Assembly (NCBI GenBank): GCA_030167125.1
Contig: CP126531.1
Span: forward strand, 3,016,578 to 3,080,577
Direction: 5' to 3'
Length of the DNA stretch: 64,000 nt
DNA from: Rhodanobacteraceae bacterium
Lineage (GTDB): Bacteria > Pseudomonadota > Gammaproteobacteria > Xanthomonadales > Rhodanobacteraceae
The notes beneath the pieces are model-generated. The model was not told the origin of the DNA. It saw nothing but the letters and a program-made list of their open reading frames with translations, and ran no database searches. Position 1 is the first letter of the stretch. Each line of letters opens with the position of its first letter. This document shows, piece by piece, positions 52,561 through 62,600 of this stretch. The position numbers were made by a program, and so were the translations under genes.

Positions 52561-53793
52561 ATGCAGATCCAGCCCATCCTCGCCGCATTGCGCCAGCACA
52601 AGGCCGGCACCGTGCTGATCGCGCTGCAGATCGCGCTGACGCTGGCGATCGTGTGCAACGCGCTGTTCATCATCCATCAGCGTGTGGCGCACTTGTCCGA
52701 ACCCAGCGGCATCGACGAAGCCGATCTGTTCGTGATCGACAACCAGTGGGCGAACGCGCCGTCTCCGCAAGCGATCGACGCGCAGATGCAAGCCGATCTC
52801 GCCGCGCTGCGCGGGCTGCCGGGCGTGCGCGACGCCACGGCATCCAACTCCTATCCGCTGCGCGGCGGCGGCTGGGACGATTTCATCATGATGACCCCGG
52901 AGCAGGTGCAGAAGACCACCGACGCCACGGTGTACTTCGGCGACGCGCATTTCCTGGATGCGCTGGGCGTGAAGCTGATCGCCGGGCGCAATTTCCGCCC
53001 CGACGAAGTCACGCCGCTGCTGCCGCAACACCACGCCACCTCGCCGGTGGTGATCGTCACCAGGGCGCTGGCCGACAAGCTGTATCCGGACGGCTCGGCG
53101 CTGGGCAAATCGTTCTACACGGAGGGCACCACGCCCACCACCATCATCGGGATCGTCGAACGCTTGCAGCGCTCGGAAGTCGACACCTGGTCAGTGCCCT
53201 ACGCGTACCAGGCACTGATCTGGCCGCGGCGGCTGGATGGTTCGTTCGGCACCTACTACGTCGTGCGCGCCAAACCGGGCGAACTCGCGGCCGCGATGCG
53301 CGAAGCACCGAAGGCGCTGTACGCGCAAAACCGGATGCGCATCATCGATCCGAAGGATGGCGTGCTGAGTTTCGCGCAAGTGCGTCACCACGCCTACGAC
53401 AGCGATCGCGGCACCGCCATCCTGATGGGCATCATCTGCGCGGTGCTGCTGGTGATCACGGGCGCGGGCATCGTGGGCTTGACCAGCTTCTGGGTGGGAC
53501 AGCGGCGCAAGCAGATCGGCATCCGCCGCGCGCTGGGCGCGACGCGTCACGACATCCTGCGCTATTTCCAGACCGAAAATCTTTTGATCGCCGGCGGCGG
53601 CGTGGTGGTGGGCGCGATGCTCGCGGTCGGACTGAACCTCTGGATGATGCGGCAACTCGCGAGCGACCGCATGCCGCTGCCGTACGTGCTGGCGGGCGTT
53701 GTCGTGCTGCTGTTGCTGGGGCAGGGCGCGGTGCTGGTGCCGGCGCTGCGCGCGTCGCGCGTGTCGCCGGTGGAAGCGACACGGACGGTGTGA
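52561..53793 (+). CDS. MacB-like FtsX-family permease, B1 (pair 1, type B)
   Basis: The 410-residue protein has the same architecture as its neighbour but belongs to a second type: it starts MQIQPILAALRQHKAGTVLI, has a Pro-poor periplasmic domain and ends VEATRTV. The FtsX loop reads QIGIRRALGATRHDILRYFQ. Type B sequences resemble one another (52561, 55233, 57800) more than they resemble type A. It starts 4 bases after A1. Probably A and B form a heterodimer; the function is unknown. Confidence 0.86.
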   Translation: MQIQPILAALRQHKAGTVLIALQIALTLAIVCNALFIIHQRVAHLSEPSGIDEADLFVIDNQWANAPSPQAIDAQMQADLAALRGLPGVRDATASNSYPLRGGGWDDFIMMTPEQVQKTTDATVYFGDAHFLDALGVKLIAGRNFRPDEVTPLLPQHHATSPVVIVTRALADKLYPDGSALGKSFYTEGTTPTTIIGIVERLQRSEVDTWSVPYAYQALIWPRRLDGSFGTYYVVRAKPGELAAAMREAPKALYAQNRMRIIDPKDGVLSFAQVRHHAYDSDRGTAILMGIICAVLLVITGAGIVGLTSFWVGQRRKQIGIRRALGATRHDILRYFQTENLLIAGGGVVVGAMLAVGLNLWMMRQLASDRMPLPYVLAGVVVLLLLGQGAVLVPALRASRVSPVEATRTV

Positions 53794-53801
53794 TGAACAC
53801 T

Positions 53802-53895
53802 CCCTTCGGAACGAAGGGGGTCGCGCCGAAGGCGCGGGGGAATGTTCGGCTGTATGAAAAGCCATCCCCCTCGATCCCCCTTCCTGCGGAAGGGG
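53802..53895. repeat. Repeat inserted between permease pair 1 and pair 2
   Basis: Bases 53802-53825 (CCCTTCGGAACGAAGGGGGT and on) are the exact inverted copy of 41137-41160 in aroE. A further CCCCC ... GGGGG palindromic stretch reaches 53895, just before the ribosome site of the next gene. It could weaken transcription into pair 2. Confidence 0.75.
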
Positions 53896-53920
53896 GAAGA
53901 CATTGGCTGGAGTGAATGGA

Positions 53921-55231
53921 ATGTTCGCCTACTACCTCGATCTCGCGCTGCGCAGCATGAAGCGCACTCGCGTGCTCACCGCGCTGATGGTGCTGGCGCT
54001 CGCGGTCGGCATCGGCGCGAGCATGACCACCCTGACGGTGCTGCACGTGTTGTCGGGCGATCCGCTGCCCGGCAAGAGCAGCGAACTGTATTACCCGCAG
54101 ATCGATCCGCAGGACGCGCGCGGGATGATGCCCGGCACGATGCCGCCGGATCAGATGACGCTGATCGACGGGATGAACCTGCTGCGCGCGAAACGCGCGG
54201 ACCGGCAGGCGTTGATGCTGGGTGGGGCGGTGCCGATCCAGCCGGATTCCTCGTCGCTCGATCCGTTCTACGTGGAAGCGCGCTACACCACCGCGGATTT
54301 CTTCGCGATGTTCGACGCGCCGTTCCTGTACGGCCACGGCTGGACCTCCGCCAGCGACGAAGCACACGCGCGCGACGTGGTGATCACGCGCAAGCTCGAC
54401 GACCGGTTGTTCAACGGCGCCGACAGCACGGGACACACGTTGCGCATCGGCAACAGCACGTTCCGCATCGTCGGCGTGCTCGGCACCTGGCGACCCAATC
54501 CGCATTTCTACGACCTCGACACCGGCGCGTACGACTACTACGAGCAGGTGTTCCTGCCATTGCAGACCGCGCTGGAGCTGCATTTCGACCGCAACGGCTC
54601 GGTCGATTGCTGGGGCAACGGCACAGGCGGCGTGGAGGGCACGTCCTATCCTTCGGCAACGTGCGCGTGGCTGCAATTCTGGGTGGAACTGGATAGCCCG
54701 GCGAAGGCCGCGGCGTACAAGCAGTTCCTGATCCACTACTCGGAAGAACAGAAGGCGCTTGGCCGCTTCGTGCGCGGGCCTAACGTGCGCCTCGACAACC
54801 TGATGCAGTGGCTCAACTACAACGGCGTGGTGCCGAGCGACGTGCGCTTGCAGGCGTGGCTGGCGTTCGGCTTCCTGCTGGTGTGCCTGGTCAACACCAT
54901 CGGCCTGATGCTGGCGAAATTCCTGCGCCGCTCGGGCGAACTCAGCGTGCGGCGCGCACTGGGCGCATCGCGGCGCGCATTGTTCGCGCAACTGTTGACC
55001 GAGTCCGGCGTGATCGGGATCGCCGGCGGCGCCGGCGGTCTGCTGCTGGCCCTGTTCGGCTTGTGGATGGTGCGGCACCGCTCGTCCGATTACGCGCCGC
55101 TGGCGCACCTCGATCCGACGATGCTGGGGGTCACGTTCGCGCTCGCGATCTGTACCAGCCTGCTGGCCGGACTGCTGCCTGCATGGCGCGCCTGCCGTGT
55201 CACACCGGCGTTCCACCTCAAGAGCAATTGA
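53921..55231 (+). CDS. MacB-like FtsX-family permease, A2 (pair 2, type A)
   Basis: The 436-residue protein is a type A permease (MFAYYLDLALRSMKRTRVLT, loop ELSVRRALGASRRALFAQLL, end FHLKSN), a paralogue of A1 and A3. Its periplasmic part differs most, as expected for substrate specificity. A GGAG-like site precedes ATG 53921. Pair B2 follows with one base between stop and start. Confidence 0.86.
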   Translation: MFAYYLDLALRSMKRTRVLTALMVLALAVGIGASMTTLTVLHVLSGDPLPGKSSELYYPQIDPQDARGMMPGTMPPDQMTLIDGMNLLRAKRADRQALMLGGAVPIQPDSSSLDPFYVEARYTTADFFAMFDAPFLYGHGWTSASDEAHARDVVITRKLDDRLFNGADSTGHTLRIGNSTFRIVGVLGTWRPNPHFYDLDTGAYDYYEQVFLPLQTALELHFDRNGSVDCWGNGTGGVEGTSYPSATCAWLQFWVELDSPAKAAAYKQFLIHYSEEQKALGRFVRGPNVRLDNLMQWLNYNGVVPSDVRLQAWLAFGFLLVCLVNTIGLMLAKFLRRSGELSVRRALGASRRALFAQLLTESGVIGIAGGAGGLLLALFGLWMVRHRSSDYAPLAHLDPTMLGVTFALAICTSLLAGLLPAWRACRVTPAFHLKSN

Positions 55232-55232
55232 C

Positions 55233-56465
55233 ATGGACATCCTGCCGATCCTCTCCACGTTGCGCCGGCACAAGGTCATCATGTGGTTGCTGATGTTGGA
55301 GATCGCATTGAGCTGCGCGGTCATCTGCAACGGCGTATTCCTGGTCGTGCAGCGCATCCAGCACATGGACATGCCGAGCGGCATCGCCGAACACGAACTG
55401 GTGCAGATCCAGCAGGCGCCGATCGCACCGCCGCTCGACCGCTACGCGCGCGCGCAGGAAGACCTCGCCGCGTTGCGGCAGATTCCCGGCGTGCAGGCGG
55501 TCGGCATGAGCAACCAGGTTCCGTTCGGCGGCGAGTCGTCGAATGGCAATGTGATGCTCTCGCCCACGCAGCCGCACCGGACGTTGAGCGCGGCCGAATA
55601 TTTTGGCGAGAACATGGTGCAGACGTTCGGATTGCACGTGATCGCGGGGCGTACCTTGCGGCCCGACGAATACGTCGATGCGGATGTGGTGATCAAGGCG
55701 CTCGCCGACGGCAGTGACAAGGGCTTCCCGATGCCGATGCTCGTCAGCCAAGCACTCGCCACACGCTTGTGGCCCCAACAAAGCGCGCTGGGCAAACTCG
55801 TTTGGCTGACGCCCACTGCGAGTTTCCGCGTGGTGGGCGTGGTGGCGACGCTGGCGCGCGCGAATGCGTACAACACCGCCACCGCGCAATATTCGATGAT
55901 CATTCCGCTGCGCATGGGCGCGGACAAGGATCAGAGCTATCTGCTGCGCACGCGGTCCGAAGATCGCCAGCGTGTCATCGCCGCGGCGGCGGCTGCGCTG
56001 AAACGCATCGATCCGACCCGCGTGATCACGCACACGCGCACGTACGACCAGATCCGCGGCGATTACTTCAAGGACGACCACGCGATGGCGGGCATGCTGG
56101 TGAGCGTGATCGTGGCGGTGCTGCTGATCACCGGACTCGGCATCGTCGGCCTTGCGAGTTTCTGGGTCGCACAGCGACGCCGCACCATCGGCGTGCGCCG
56201 CGCGCTCGGCGCCACGCGCGCCGACATCCTGCATTACTTCCAGACCGAAAATTTCCTGCTCGCGACGATCGGCATCATGCTCGGCATGGTGCTGGCTTAC
56301 GGCATCAACCTGCTGCTGATGCTGCACTACGAACTGCCGCGGATGCCGTGGATGTATTTTCCGATCGGCGCGCTCGCGTTGTGGTTGATCGGGCAGGTGG
56401 CGGTGCTGGGTCCGGCGCTGCGCGCAGCGCAGGTGCCGCCGGTGGTCGCGACGCGCACGGTCTAG
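55233..56465 (+). CDS. MacB-like FtsX-family permease, B2 (pair 2, type B)
   Basis: The 410-residue protein is a type B permease (MDILPILSTLRRHKVIMWLL, loop TIGVRRALGATRADILHYFQ, end VVATRTV). The periplasmic region is well conserved with B3. It follows A2 directly and precedes A3 by 10 bases that include an AGGGAAAAG ribosome site. Confidence 0.86.
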   Translation: MDILPILSTLRRHKVIMWLLMLEIALSCAVICNGVFLVVQRIQHMDMPSGIAEHELVQIQQAPIAPPLDRYARAQEDLAALRQIPGVQAVGMSNQVPFGGESSNGNVMLSPTQPHRTLSAAEYFGENMVQTFGLHVIAGRTLRPDEYVDADVVIKALADGSDKGFPMPMLVSQALATRLWPQQSALGKLVWLTPTASFRVVGVVATLARANAYNTATAQYSMIIPLRMGADKDQSYLLRTRSEDRQRVIAAAAAALKRIDPTRVITHTRTYDQIRGDYFKDDHAMAGMLVSVIVAVLLITGLGIVGLASFWVAQRRRTIGVRRALGATRADILHYFQTENFLLATIGIMLGMVLAYGINLLLMLHYELPRMPWMYFPIGALALWLIGQVAVLGPALRAAQVPPVVATRTV

Positions 56466-56475
56466 AGGGAAAAGC

Positions 56476-57789
56476 ATGTTCGCCTACTACCTCGATCTCG
56501 CGGTGCGCAGCCTGAAGCGCAACCCGGTGCTCACCGCGCTGATGGTGCTGGCGATCGGCCTCGGCATCGGCGCCAGCATGACCATGATCACCGTGCTGCA
56601 CGTGATGGGCGGCGATCCATTGCCCGGGCGCAGCGCGCAATTGTTCGTGCCCATGCTCGATCCGCGCACGCCCGACAATGCCCAGAATACGCGTGCCGGC
56701 CTCAGGGGCACGCCCGACGCGTTCACCTGGGTGGATGCGATGAACCTGCTGCGCGAGCATCGCGCCGACCGGCAGGCCGCGATGAGCGCGGGGACGGTCG
56801 CGGTCACGCCGCCCGGTGCGGGCCGGCATCCGTTCTTCGAAGGCGGCCAATACGTGACGGCGGATTTCTTCCCGATGTTCGGCGTGCCGTTCGCCGCCGG
56901 CACGGGCTGGATGAGCGCACAGGACGACGCGCGCGCACGGGTGGTGGTACTGAACGCCGGGCTCGCCCGCAAGTTGTTCGGTGATGCCGATGCGATCGGC
57001 AAGCCGGTGCGCCTCGACAACACCGAATTCCGCGTCATCGGCGTGTTGCGCGACTGGCATCCGCAACCCGCGTTCTACGCCCAGCACGGCGCGCGCGTGT
57101 TCGGCGGCGCCGACCAGTTCTTCATGCCGCTGCAGACCGCGATGGAATTGCAGCTTTCCTTCCGCGGGCACTTCTCCTGCTGGGGCGACGGCACCGAATC
57201 GCGCACGAGTGACCAGTGCACATGGCTGCAGTTCTGGGTGGAACTCGACAATCCCGTCAAGGCATTCGCTTACGGCCGCTATCTCGACAACTACTGGCGC
57301 GACCAGCAGGCGCACGGGCGCTTCCCGCGCAAGGATGCGCCGCCGCGCCTGTTCGGCCTGATGGCGTGGCTGGCGCACGAGCACATCATTCCCGACACCT
57401 TGTCGATGCAGTTGTGGCTGGCGGTCGGATTCCTCGCCGTGTGCATGTTGAGCGTAGTGGCGCTGCTGCTTGCGAAGTTCCTGCGCCGCAGCGGCGAGAT
57501 CAGCGTGCGCCGCGCGATGGGCGCGCGGCGGCGCGACGTGTTCGTGCAATTCGGCATCGAGTCCGCGTTGATCGGCACGCTCGGCGGTGTGCTCGGCCTC
57601 GTCATTGCGCAGTTGGGTTTGTGGAGCATCCGCCAGCGCCCGGACGGCTACGCCCATCTCGCGCAGATGGACGCGGGAATGCTGGTCGGAACGATGGTGC
57701 TGGCGATCGCTGTCAGCGTGCTTGCGGGCGTGTTGCCGGCGTGGCGCGCCTGCCTGGTGCCGCCGGCGTTGCAACTGAAGACGCAGTGA
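56476..57789 (+). CDS. MacB-like FtsX-family permease, A3 (pair 3, type A)
   Basis: The 437-residue protein is the third type A permease (MFAYYLDLAVRSLKRNPVLT, loop EISVRRAMGARRRDVFVQFG, end ALQLKTQ). Compared with A1 and A2 its periplasmic loop keeps WFxxDxVSCWG-like CWGDGTES and the PHPFFEGGQYVTADFFPMFG block. It pairs with B3 after a 10-base gap. Confidence 0.86.
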   Translation: MFAYYLDLAVRSLKRNPVLTALMVLAIGLGIGASMTMITVLHVMGGDPLPGRSAQLFVPMLDPRTPDNAQNTRAGLRGTPDAFTWVDAMNLLREHRADRQAAMSAGTVAVTPPGAGRHPFFEGGQYVTADFFPMFGVPFAAGTGWMSAQDDARARVVVLNAGLARKLFGDADAIGKPVRLDNTEFRVIGVLRDWHPQPAFYAQHGARVFGGADQFFMPLQTAMELQLSFRGHFSCWGDGTESRTSDQCTWLQFWVELDNPVKAFAYGRYLDNYWRDQQAHGRFPRKDAPPRLFGLMAWLAHEHIIPDTLSMQLWLAVGFLAVCMLSVVALLLAKFLRRSGEISVRRAMGARRRDVFVQFGIESALIGTLGGVLGLVIAQLGLWSIRQRPDGYAHLAQMDAGMLVGTMVLAIAVSVLAGVLPAWRACLVPPALQLKTQ

Positions 57790-57799
57790 GGAAATCGCG

Positions 57800-59017
57800 A
57801 TGACCGAATTCCAGCCCATCCTCGCGAGCCTTGGCCGCCACAAGCTCATCGCCAGCCTGCTGGCGCTGCTGGTCGCGCTCACCTGCGCCATCGTCTGCAA
57901 CGTCGCTTTCATGATCCAGCGGCAGGAGGCGCTGATGAATCTGCCGAGCGGCGTGGCCGAGGATCAACTGGTGCTCGTCCAGAGCGCGAGCCTCGATCGA
58001 ACCGCCAACCAGCTCGTGCGCCATGAAACCGACCTCGCCGCGTTGCGGATGATCCCGGGCGTCCAATCGGTCGCGGCAGTCGACGCGCTGCCCTTCAACG
58101 GCAACAACTGGACCAGCAGCGTGCAAACCTCGCCCGACGCGCAGGCGTACGAACTCGCGAGCCTGTTCACCGGCACGCGCGGCGAGCTGGGCACGCTGGG
58201 ATTGAAGCTCGTCGCCGGCCGTGATTTCCGCGCGGACGAGTACATTCCGCTTGACGCCGCACACGGCAACGACGGCATCCGGTATGTCGCGGCCGCCATC
58301 ATCACCAAGGCGCTGGCCGATCGTTTGTTCCCGGGACAAAACGCGCTGGGCAAATCGATCTATCCGTACGAAAACCCGATCCGCGTCGTCGGCGTGGTGG
58401 AACACCTGCTGCGGCCTGACGTGGATGCGGGCGCCGACAACGACCAGAGCATCGTGTTTCCGCTGCTGCCCGACACCAACAGCGTTACCTACGTGCTGCG
58501 CACCGCGCCGGGCGAGCGCGAGCGCGTGATGCGGAAGGCAACGGACGCGCTGTACCGCCTCGATCCCGCTCGCGTGTTGCGCGATCCGCAGACCTTCGCG
58601 CAGATGCGCGCCGACGCCTTCCAGCGCGAGCGCGAGATGATCGGCTTGCTGATCGCGTCGGTCGTCGGGCTGATGTTCGTCACCGCGCTCGGCATCACCG
58701 GGCTCGGGAATTTCTGGGTGCTGCAGCGCACGCGCACCATCGGCATCCGCCGCGCGGTGGGGGCCACGCGGGCGGACATCCTGCACTACTTCCAGACCGA
58801 GAACTTCCTGATCGTCACGCTCGGCGTCGTCATGGGCGTGCTGCTGGCGATCGCCCTCAATCTCCTGCTGATGGCGAACTACCCGTTGCCGCGCCTGCCA
58901 TTGTGGTACCTGGCGGTCGGCGCGCTGGCGCTGTGGCTGCTGGGCCAGTTCGCGATCCTTGCGCCCGCCATGCGCGCGTCACGCGTGCCGCCGGTGGTGG
59001 CGACGCGCAGCGTGTGA
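57800..59017 (+). CDS. MacB-like FtsX-family permease, B3 (pair 3, type B)
   Basis: The 405-residue protein is the third type B permease (MTEFQPILASLGRHKLIASL, loop TIGIRRAVGATRADILHYFQ, end VVATRSV). It ends the operon; the convergent DUF4168 gene lies 32 bases beyond. No ATP-binding protein follows, so the energising subunit must be encoded elsewhere or the pairs act differently from MacB. Confidence 0.86.
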   Translation: MTEFQPILASLGRHKLIASLLALLVALTCAIVCNVAFMIQRQEALMNLPSGVAEDQLVLVQSASLDRTANQLVRHETDLAALRMIPGVQSVAAVDALPFNGNNWTSSVQTSPDAQAYELASLFTGTRGELGTLGLKLVAGRDFRADEYIPLDAAHGNDGIRYVAAAIITKALADRLFPGQNALGKSIYPYENPIRVVGVVEHLLRPDVDAGADNDQSIVFPLLPDTNSVTYVLRTAPGERERVMRKATDALYRLDPARVLRDPQTFAQMRADAFQREREMIGLLIASVVGLMFVTALGITGLGNFWVLQRTRTIGIRRAVGATRADILHYFQTENFLIVTLGVVMGVLLAIALNLLLMANYPLPRLPLWYLAVGALALWLLGQFAILAPAMRASRVPPVVATRSV

Positions 59018-59049
59018 AGGGTGGAGGGCGCCGGGCGGCGCCCCGCTGG

Positions 59050-59496
59050 TCATGAAGCCGGCGGCTGCTGCGGCTGTTGCGCAGGCTGCGGCGGCATGAA
59101 CTTCTGGACCTTGGCACGCACGCCGCTGTCGGACTGCACCAGGTTGGCGATCTGCACGTAGCGCTTCGGCGACAGCTGGTGGCTCTCGACCACGGCTTCC
59201 ATTTTCTTCTCGGCCGACTGTTGCAGCTTCGTGCGATCGTCAGGCGTCTTCGCGGACGCGAGTTCGGGCTGCAGCGAATCCTTGATGTTCTGCACGTCCA
59301 CCACGGCGCCCGCGAAGTTCTTCAACTCGGTGTCGGTCGGCGCGGGTCCGGTGTCGGCCTGTGACGCAGCGGCGTTGTCTTGCGGTGCAGCCTGCTGCGG
59401 CGCGGGTTGCGTTTGCGCCAGTGCGGCGGGCGCCAGCATGGCGATCGCGAGCGAGACGGCGGCCGCGATGCCGGTGCGGTTGAGTGATCCAATCAT
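59050..59496 (-). CDS. DUF4168 domain-containing exported protein
   Basis: The 148-residue protein has a signal peptide (ending LAPAALAQ) and a Gln/Pro/Ala-rich linker, then the helical DUF4168 domain (TELKNFAGAVVDVQNIKDSL, SHQLSPKRYVQIANLVQSDS) and a Pro/Gln-rich end. Such periplasmic proteins have no assigned role; some are stress-induced. GGAGAA precedes ATG 59496. It lies between the permease operon and putA, read on the minus strand. Confidence 0.88.
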   Translation of the reverse strand: MIGSLNRTGIAAAVSLAIAMLAPAALAQTQPAPQQAAPQDNAAASQADTGPAPTDTELKNFAGAVVDVQNIKDSLQPELASAKTPDDRTKLQQSAEKKMEAVVESHQLSPKRYVQIANLVQSDSGVRAKVQKFMPPQPAQQPQQPPAS

Positions 59497-59670
59497 TGCG
59501 TTCTCCTCATCAGCGAAATGCGCGGCGCCCGAAAGCGCCGCACCCACCGTAACGAGGCACACGATGGCCACACAACCCCGCGCGGCGCTTCGATTCAGGC
59601 GCGAGCCGGATTGAACGCGAAATCCGAATGCGCCGTGAATGAACAGCGTTCAAGAGTTGTTTTGAGATCG

Positions 59671-62600
59671 TCAATCTTCCAGCGTCAGCAGCGAGGCATT
59701 GCCGCCGGCCGCGGTGGTGTTGACGGTGAAGGTGCGCTCGGTCGCGAAACGCAACAAGTAATGCGGACCGCCGGCCTTGGGACCGGTGCCTGAAAGATTC
59801 TCGCCGCCGAACGGCTGCACGCCGACCACCGCGCCGATCTGGTTGCGGTTGACGTAGAGGTTGCCGACTTTCGCGCGGCGGCGGATGTGGTCGACGGTTT
59901 CGTCGATGCGGCTGTGCACGCCGAGCGTCAGGCCGAAGCCGGTCGCGTTGATCGCGTCGATCACCTCGTCGAGTTCGCTCGCCTTCCAGCGCACCACGTG
60001 CAGCGCGGGGCCGAACACTTCGCGGGTCAGCAGCTTGATGGACGGAATTTCGTACGCGCGCGGTGCGAAGAAGGTGCCGTGCTCGCTGCCCTCGGGAAGT
60101 TTCGCCATGTTGATGAGCCTCGCCGAACCACGCATCACTTCGGCGTGTTCTTCCAGCGATGCACACGAAGGCTGGTCGATGACGGGGCCGACGTCGGTCG
60201 AAAGCAGCGCGGGATCGCCGACCTTCAACTCGTCCATCGCGCCCTTCAGCATGTTGATGACGTGGTCGGCGATGTCTTCCTGCACGAACAGCACGCGCGC
60301 GGCCGAGCAGCGCTGGCCGGCGGAATCGAACGCGCTGGTCATCACGTCTTTCACGAGTTGTTCGGGCAGTGCGGAGGAATCCGCGATCAGCGCGTTCTGG
60401 CCGCCGGTTTCGGCGATCAGCGCGGCGATCGGCGCGTTGCGGGCGGCCAGCGTGCGGTTGATGGTCCACGCGGTTTCGGTGGAACCGGTGAAACACACGC
60501 CCGCGATTTCATCGCGCGTCAGCAACGTGTTGCCGATCACCGAACCGCGGCACGGGACGTATTGCAGAACCTTTTCGGGCACGCCGGCCTGGTGCAGCAG
60601 CTTCACCGCCGCGTAGCCGATCAAGGTCGTCGGCTCCGCAGGTTTGGCGATCACCGCGTTGCCGGCGGTCAGTCCGGCCGCGACTTGGCCAGTGAAGATC
60701 GCCAACGGGAAATTCCACGGCGAAATGCACACGAACACGCCGCGTCCGCGCAGGAACAACTGGTTGGATTCGCCGGTCGGGCCGGGCAGGTCTTCCGGCT
60801 TGCCGAACAGCTTGCGCGCCATCGCTGCGTAGTAGCGGCACATGTCGGCGGCTTCGCGGATTTCACCGATCGCGGCGGGGATGGTCTTGCCCGCTTCGCG
60901 CACGCACAGCGCGATCAACTCGCCGCGGTTCTGCTCGATCAGGTCGGCTGCGCGTTCCAAAATTTTTGCGCGCTCGTCGGCCGGCGTGTCGTCCCACGCG
61001 GTTTGCGCGGCGACCGCGTTGTCGAGGGCGCGCAGCAACGTTGCCGCGTCCGCATCGCGCGACTGGCCGACCACGACGCGATGATCGGCGGGACTGGTGA
61101 CGTCACGCGTCGGCGTCGAAGACTGCGCGCCCGGCACCAGGGGTTCCGCGTGCCACGGGCCGGGCTTGGCGTTGACGGCTTCGGCGAGGGACTTCAGTTC
61201 GTCGTCGTTGGCAAGGTTGACGCCCATGGAATTCTTCCGGAGTGTGCCGTACAGGTCGATTGGCAAGGGAATGCGGGGATGCTGGTATCGGCCGCCGTGC
61301 GCCGCGCCGAACGCGCGCACTTCGGAGCAGGGATCGGCGATCAATTCGTGGATCGGCAGCTTCTCGTCGCTGATGCGGTTGACGAAGCTGGTGTTGGCGC
61401 CGTTCTCCAGCAGGCGGCGCACCAGGTACGGCAGCAAATCCTCGTGGCTGCCGCAGGGCGCGTACACGCGGCAGGGCACATTCCAGTGCTCGGGACCAAT
61501 GACTTCTGCGTACAGGTCGGCGCCCATGCCGTGCAGGCGCTGGAATTCGAATGGACGTCCATTCGCCAGGTGGTGGATCGCGGCGATGGTGTGCGCGTTG
61601 TGGGTCGCGAACTGCGGGTAGATCACGTCGGCGCCCGCGTCCAGCATGCGCCGCGCGTTGGCGAGGTACGACACGTCGGTGTTGGGCTTGCGCGTGAACA
61701 CCGGGTAGCCCGAAAGGCCCAGCTCCTGCGCGCGCTTGATTTCGGAATCCCAGTAGGCGCCCTTGACAAGGCGCACGCACCAGCGGCGCTTGGCGGCCTT
61801 GGCGGTTTCGATCAGCCAGTCGATCACGAACGGCGCGCGCTTCTGGTAGGCCTGCACCGCGAGGCCGAAACCGTTCCAGCCTGCAAGCGAGGGATGCGTG
61901 AACACCGCTTCCATCACGTCCAGCGACAGTTCCAGCCGGTCGGCTTCCTCGGCGTCGATGGTCAGCGCGATGCCCTGCGCCTTCGCGAGCTGCGCGAGTT
62001 CCAGCACCACCGGCGTCAGTTCAGCGTGCACGCGTTCGCGCTTGGCGACTTCGTAACGCGGATGCAGCGCCGACAGCTTCACCGAAATCGACGGTGCGTC
62101 CAGCAGGTTGGCGTACGGTCCGCGCGCGCCGAGCGCGAGGATCGCGTCGTGGTACGCCTTCTTGTAGCGCAAAGCATCGGGCGCGGTAAATGCGGCCTCG
62201 CCGAGCATGTCGTACGAATAGCGGTACTTCGCGTTGTCGCCTTTCGCCGAACGATCCAGCGCTTCCTCGATGGTGCGGCCCATCACGAACTGGTGGCCCA
62301 TGATGCGCATGGCCTGGCGCACCGCGAGCCGGATCATCGGTTCGCCGGCGCGCGCGATCAGGCGCTTGAACGCACCAGGCGCATCGGCGCGCGTGGAATC
62401 GGCGAGATTCACCAGATGCCCGGTCAGCATCAGGCCCCACGTGGAAGCGTTGACGAACAACGAATCGCTGGCGCCGAGGTGTTTCTTCCAGTCGGCCTCG
62501 CCCAGCTTGTCGCGGATCAGCTTGTCGGTGGTCAGGCGATCGGGAATGCGCAGCAGCGCTTCCGCCACGCACATCAGCAGCACGCCTTCCTCGGACGAAA

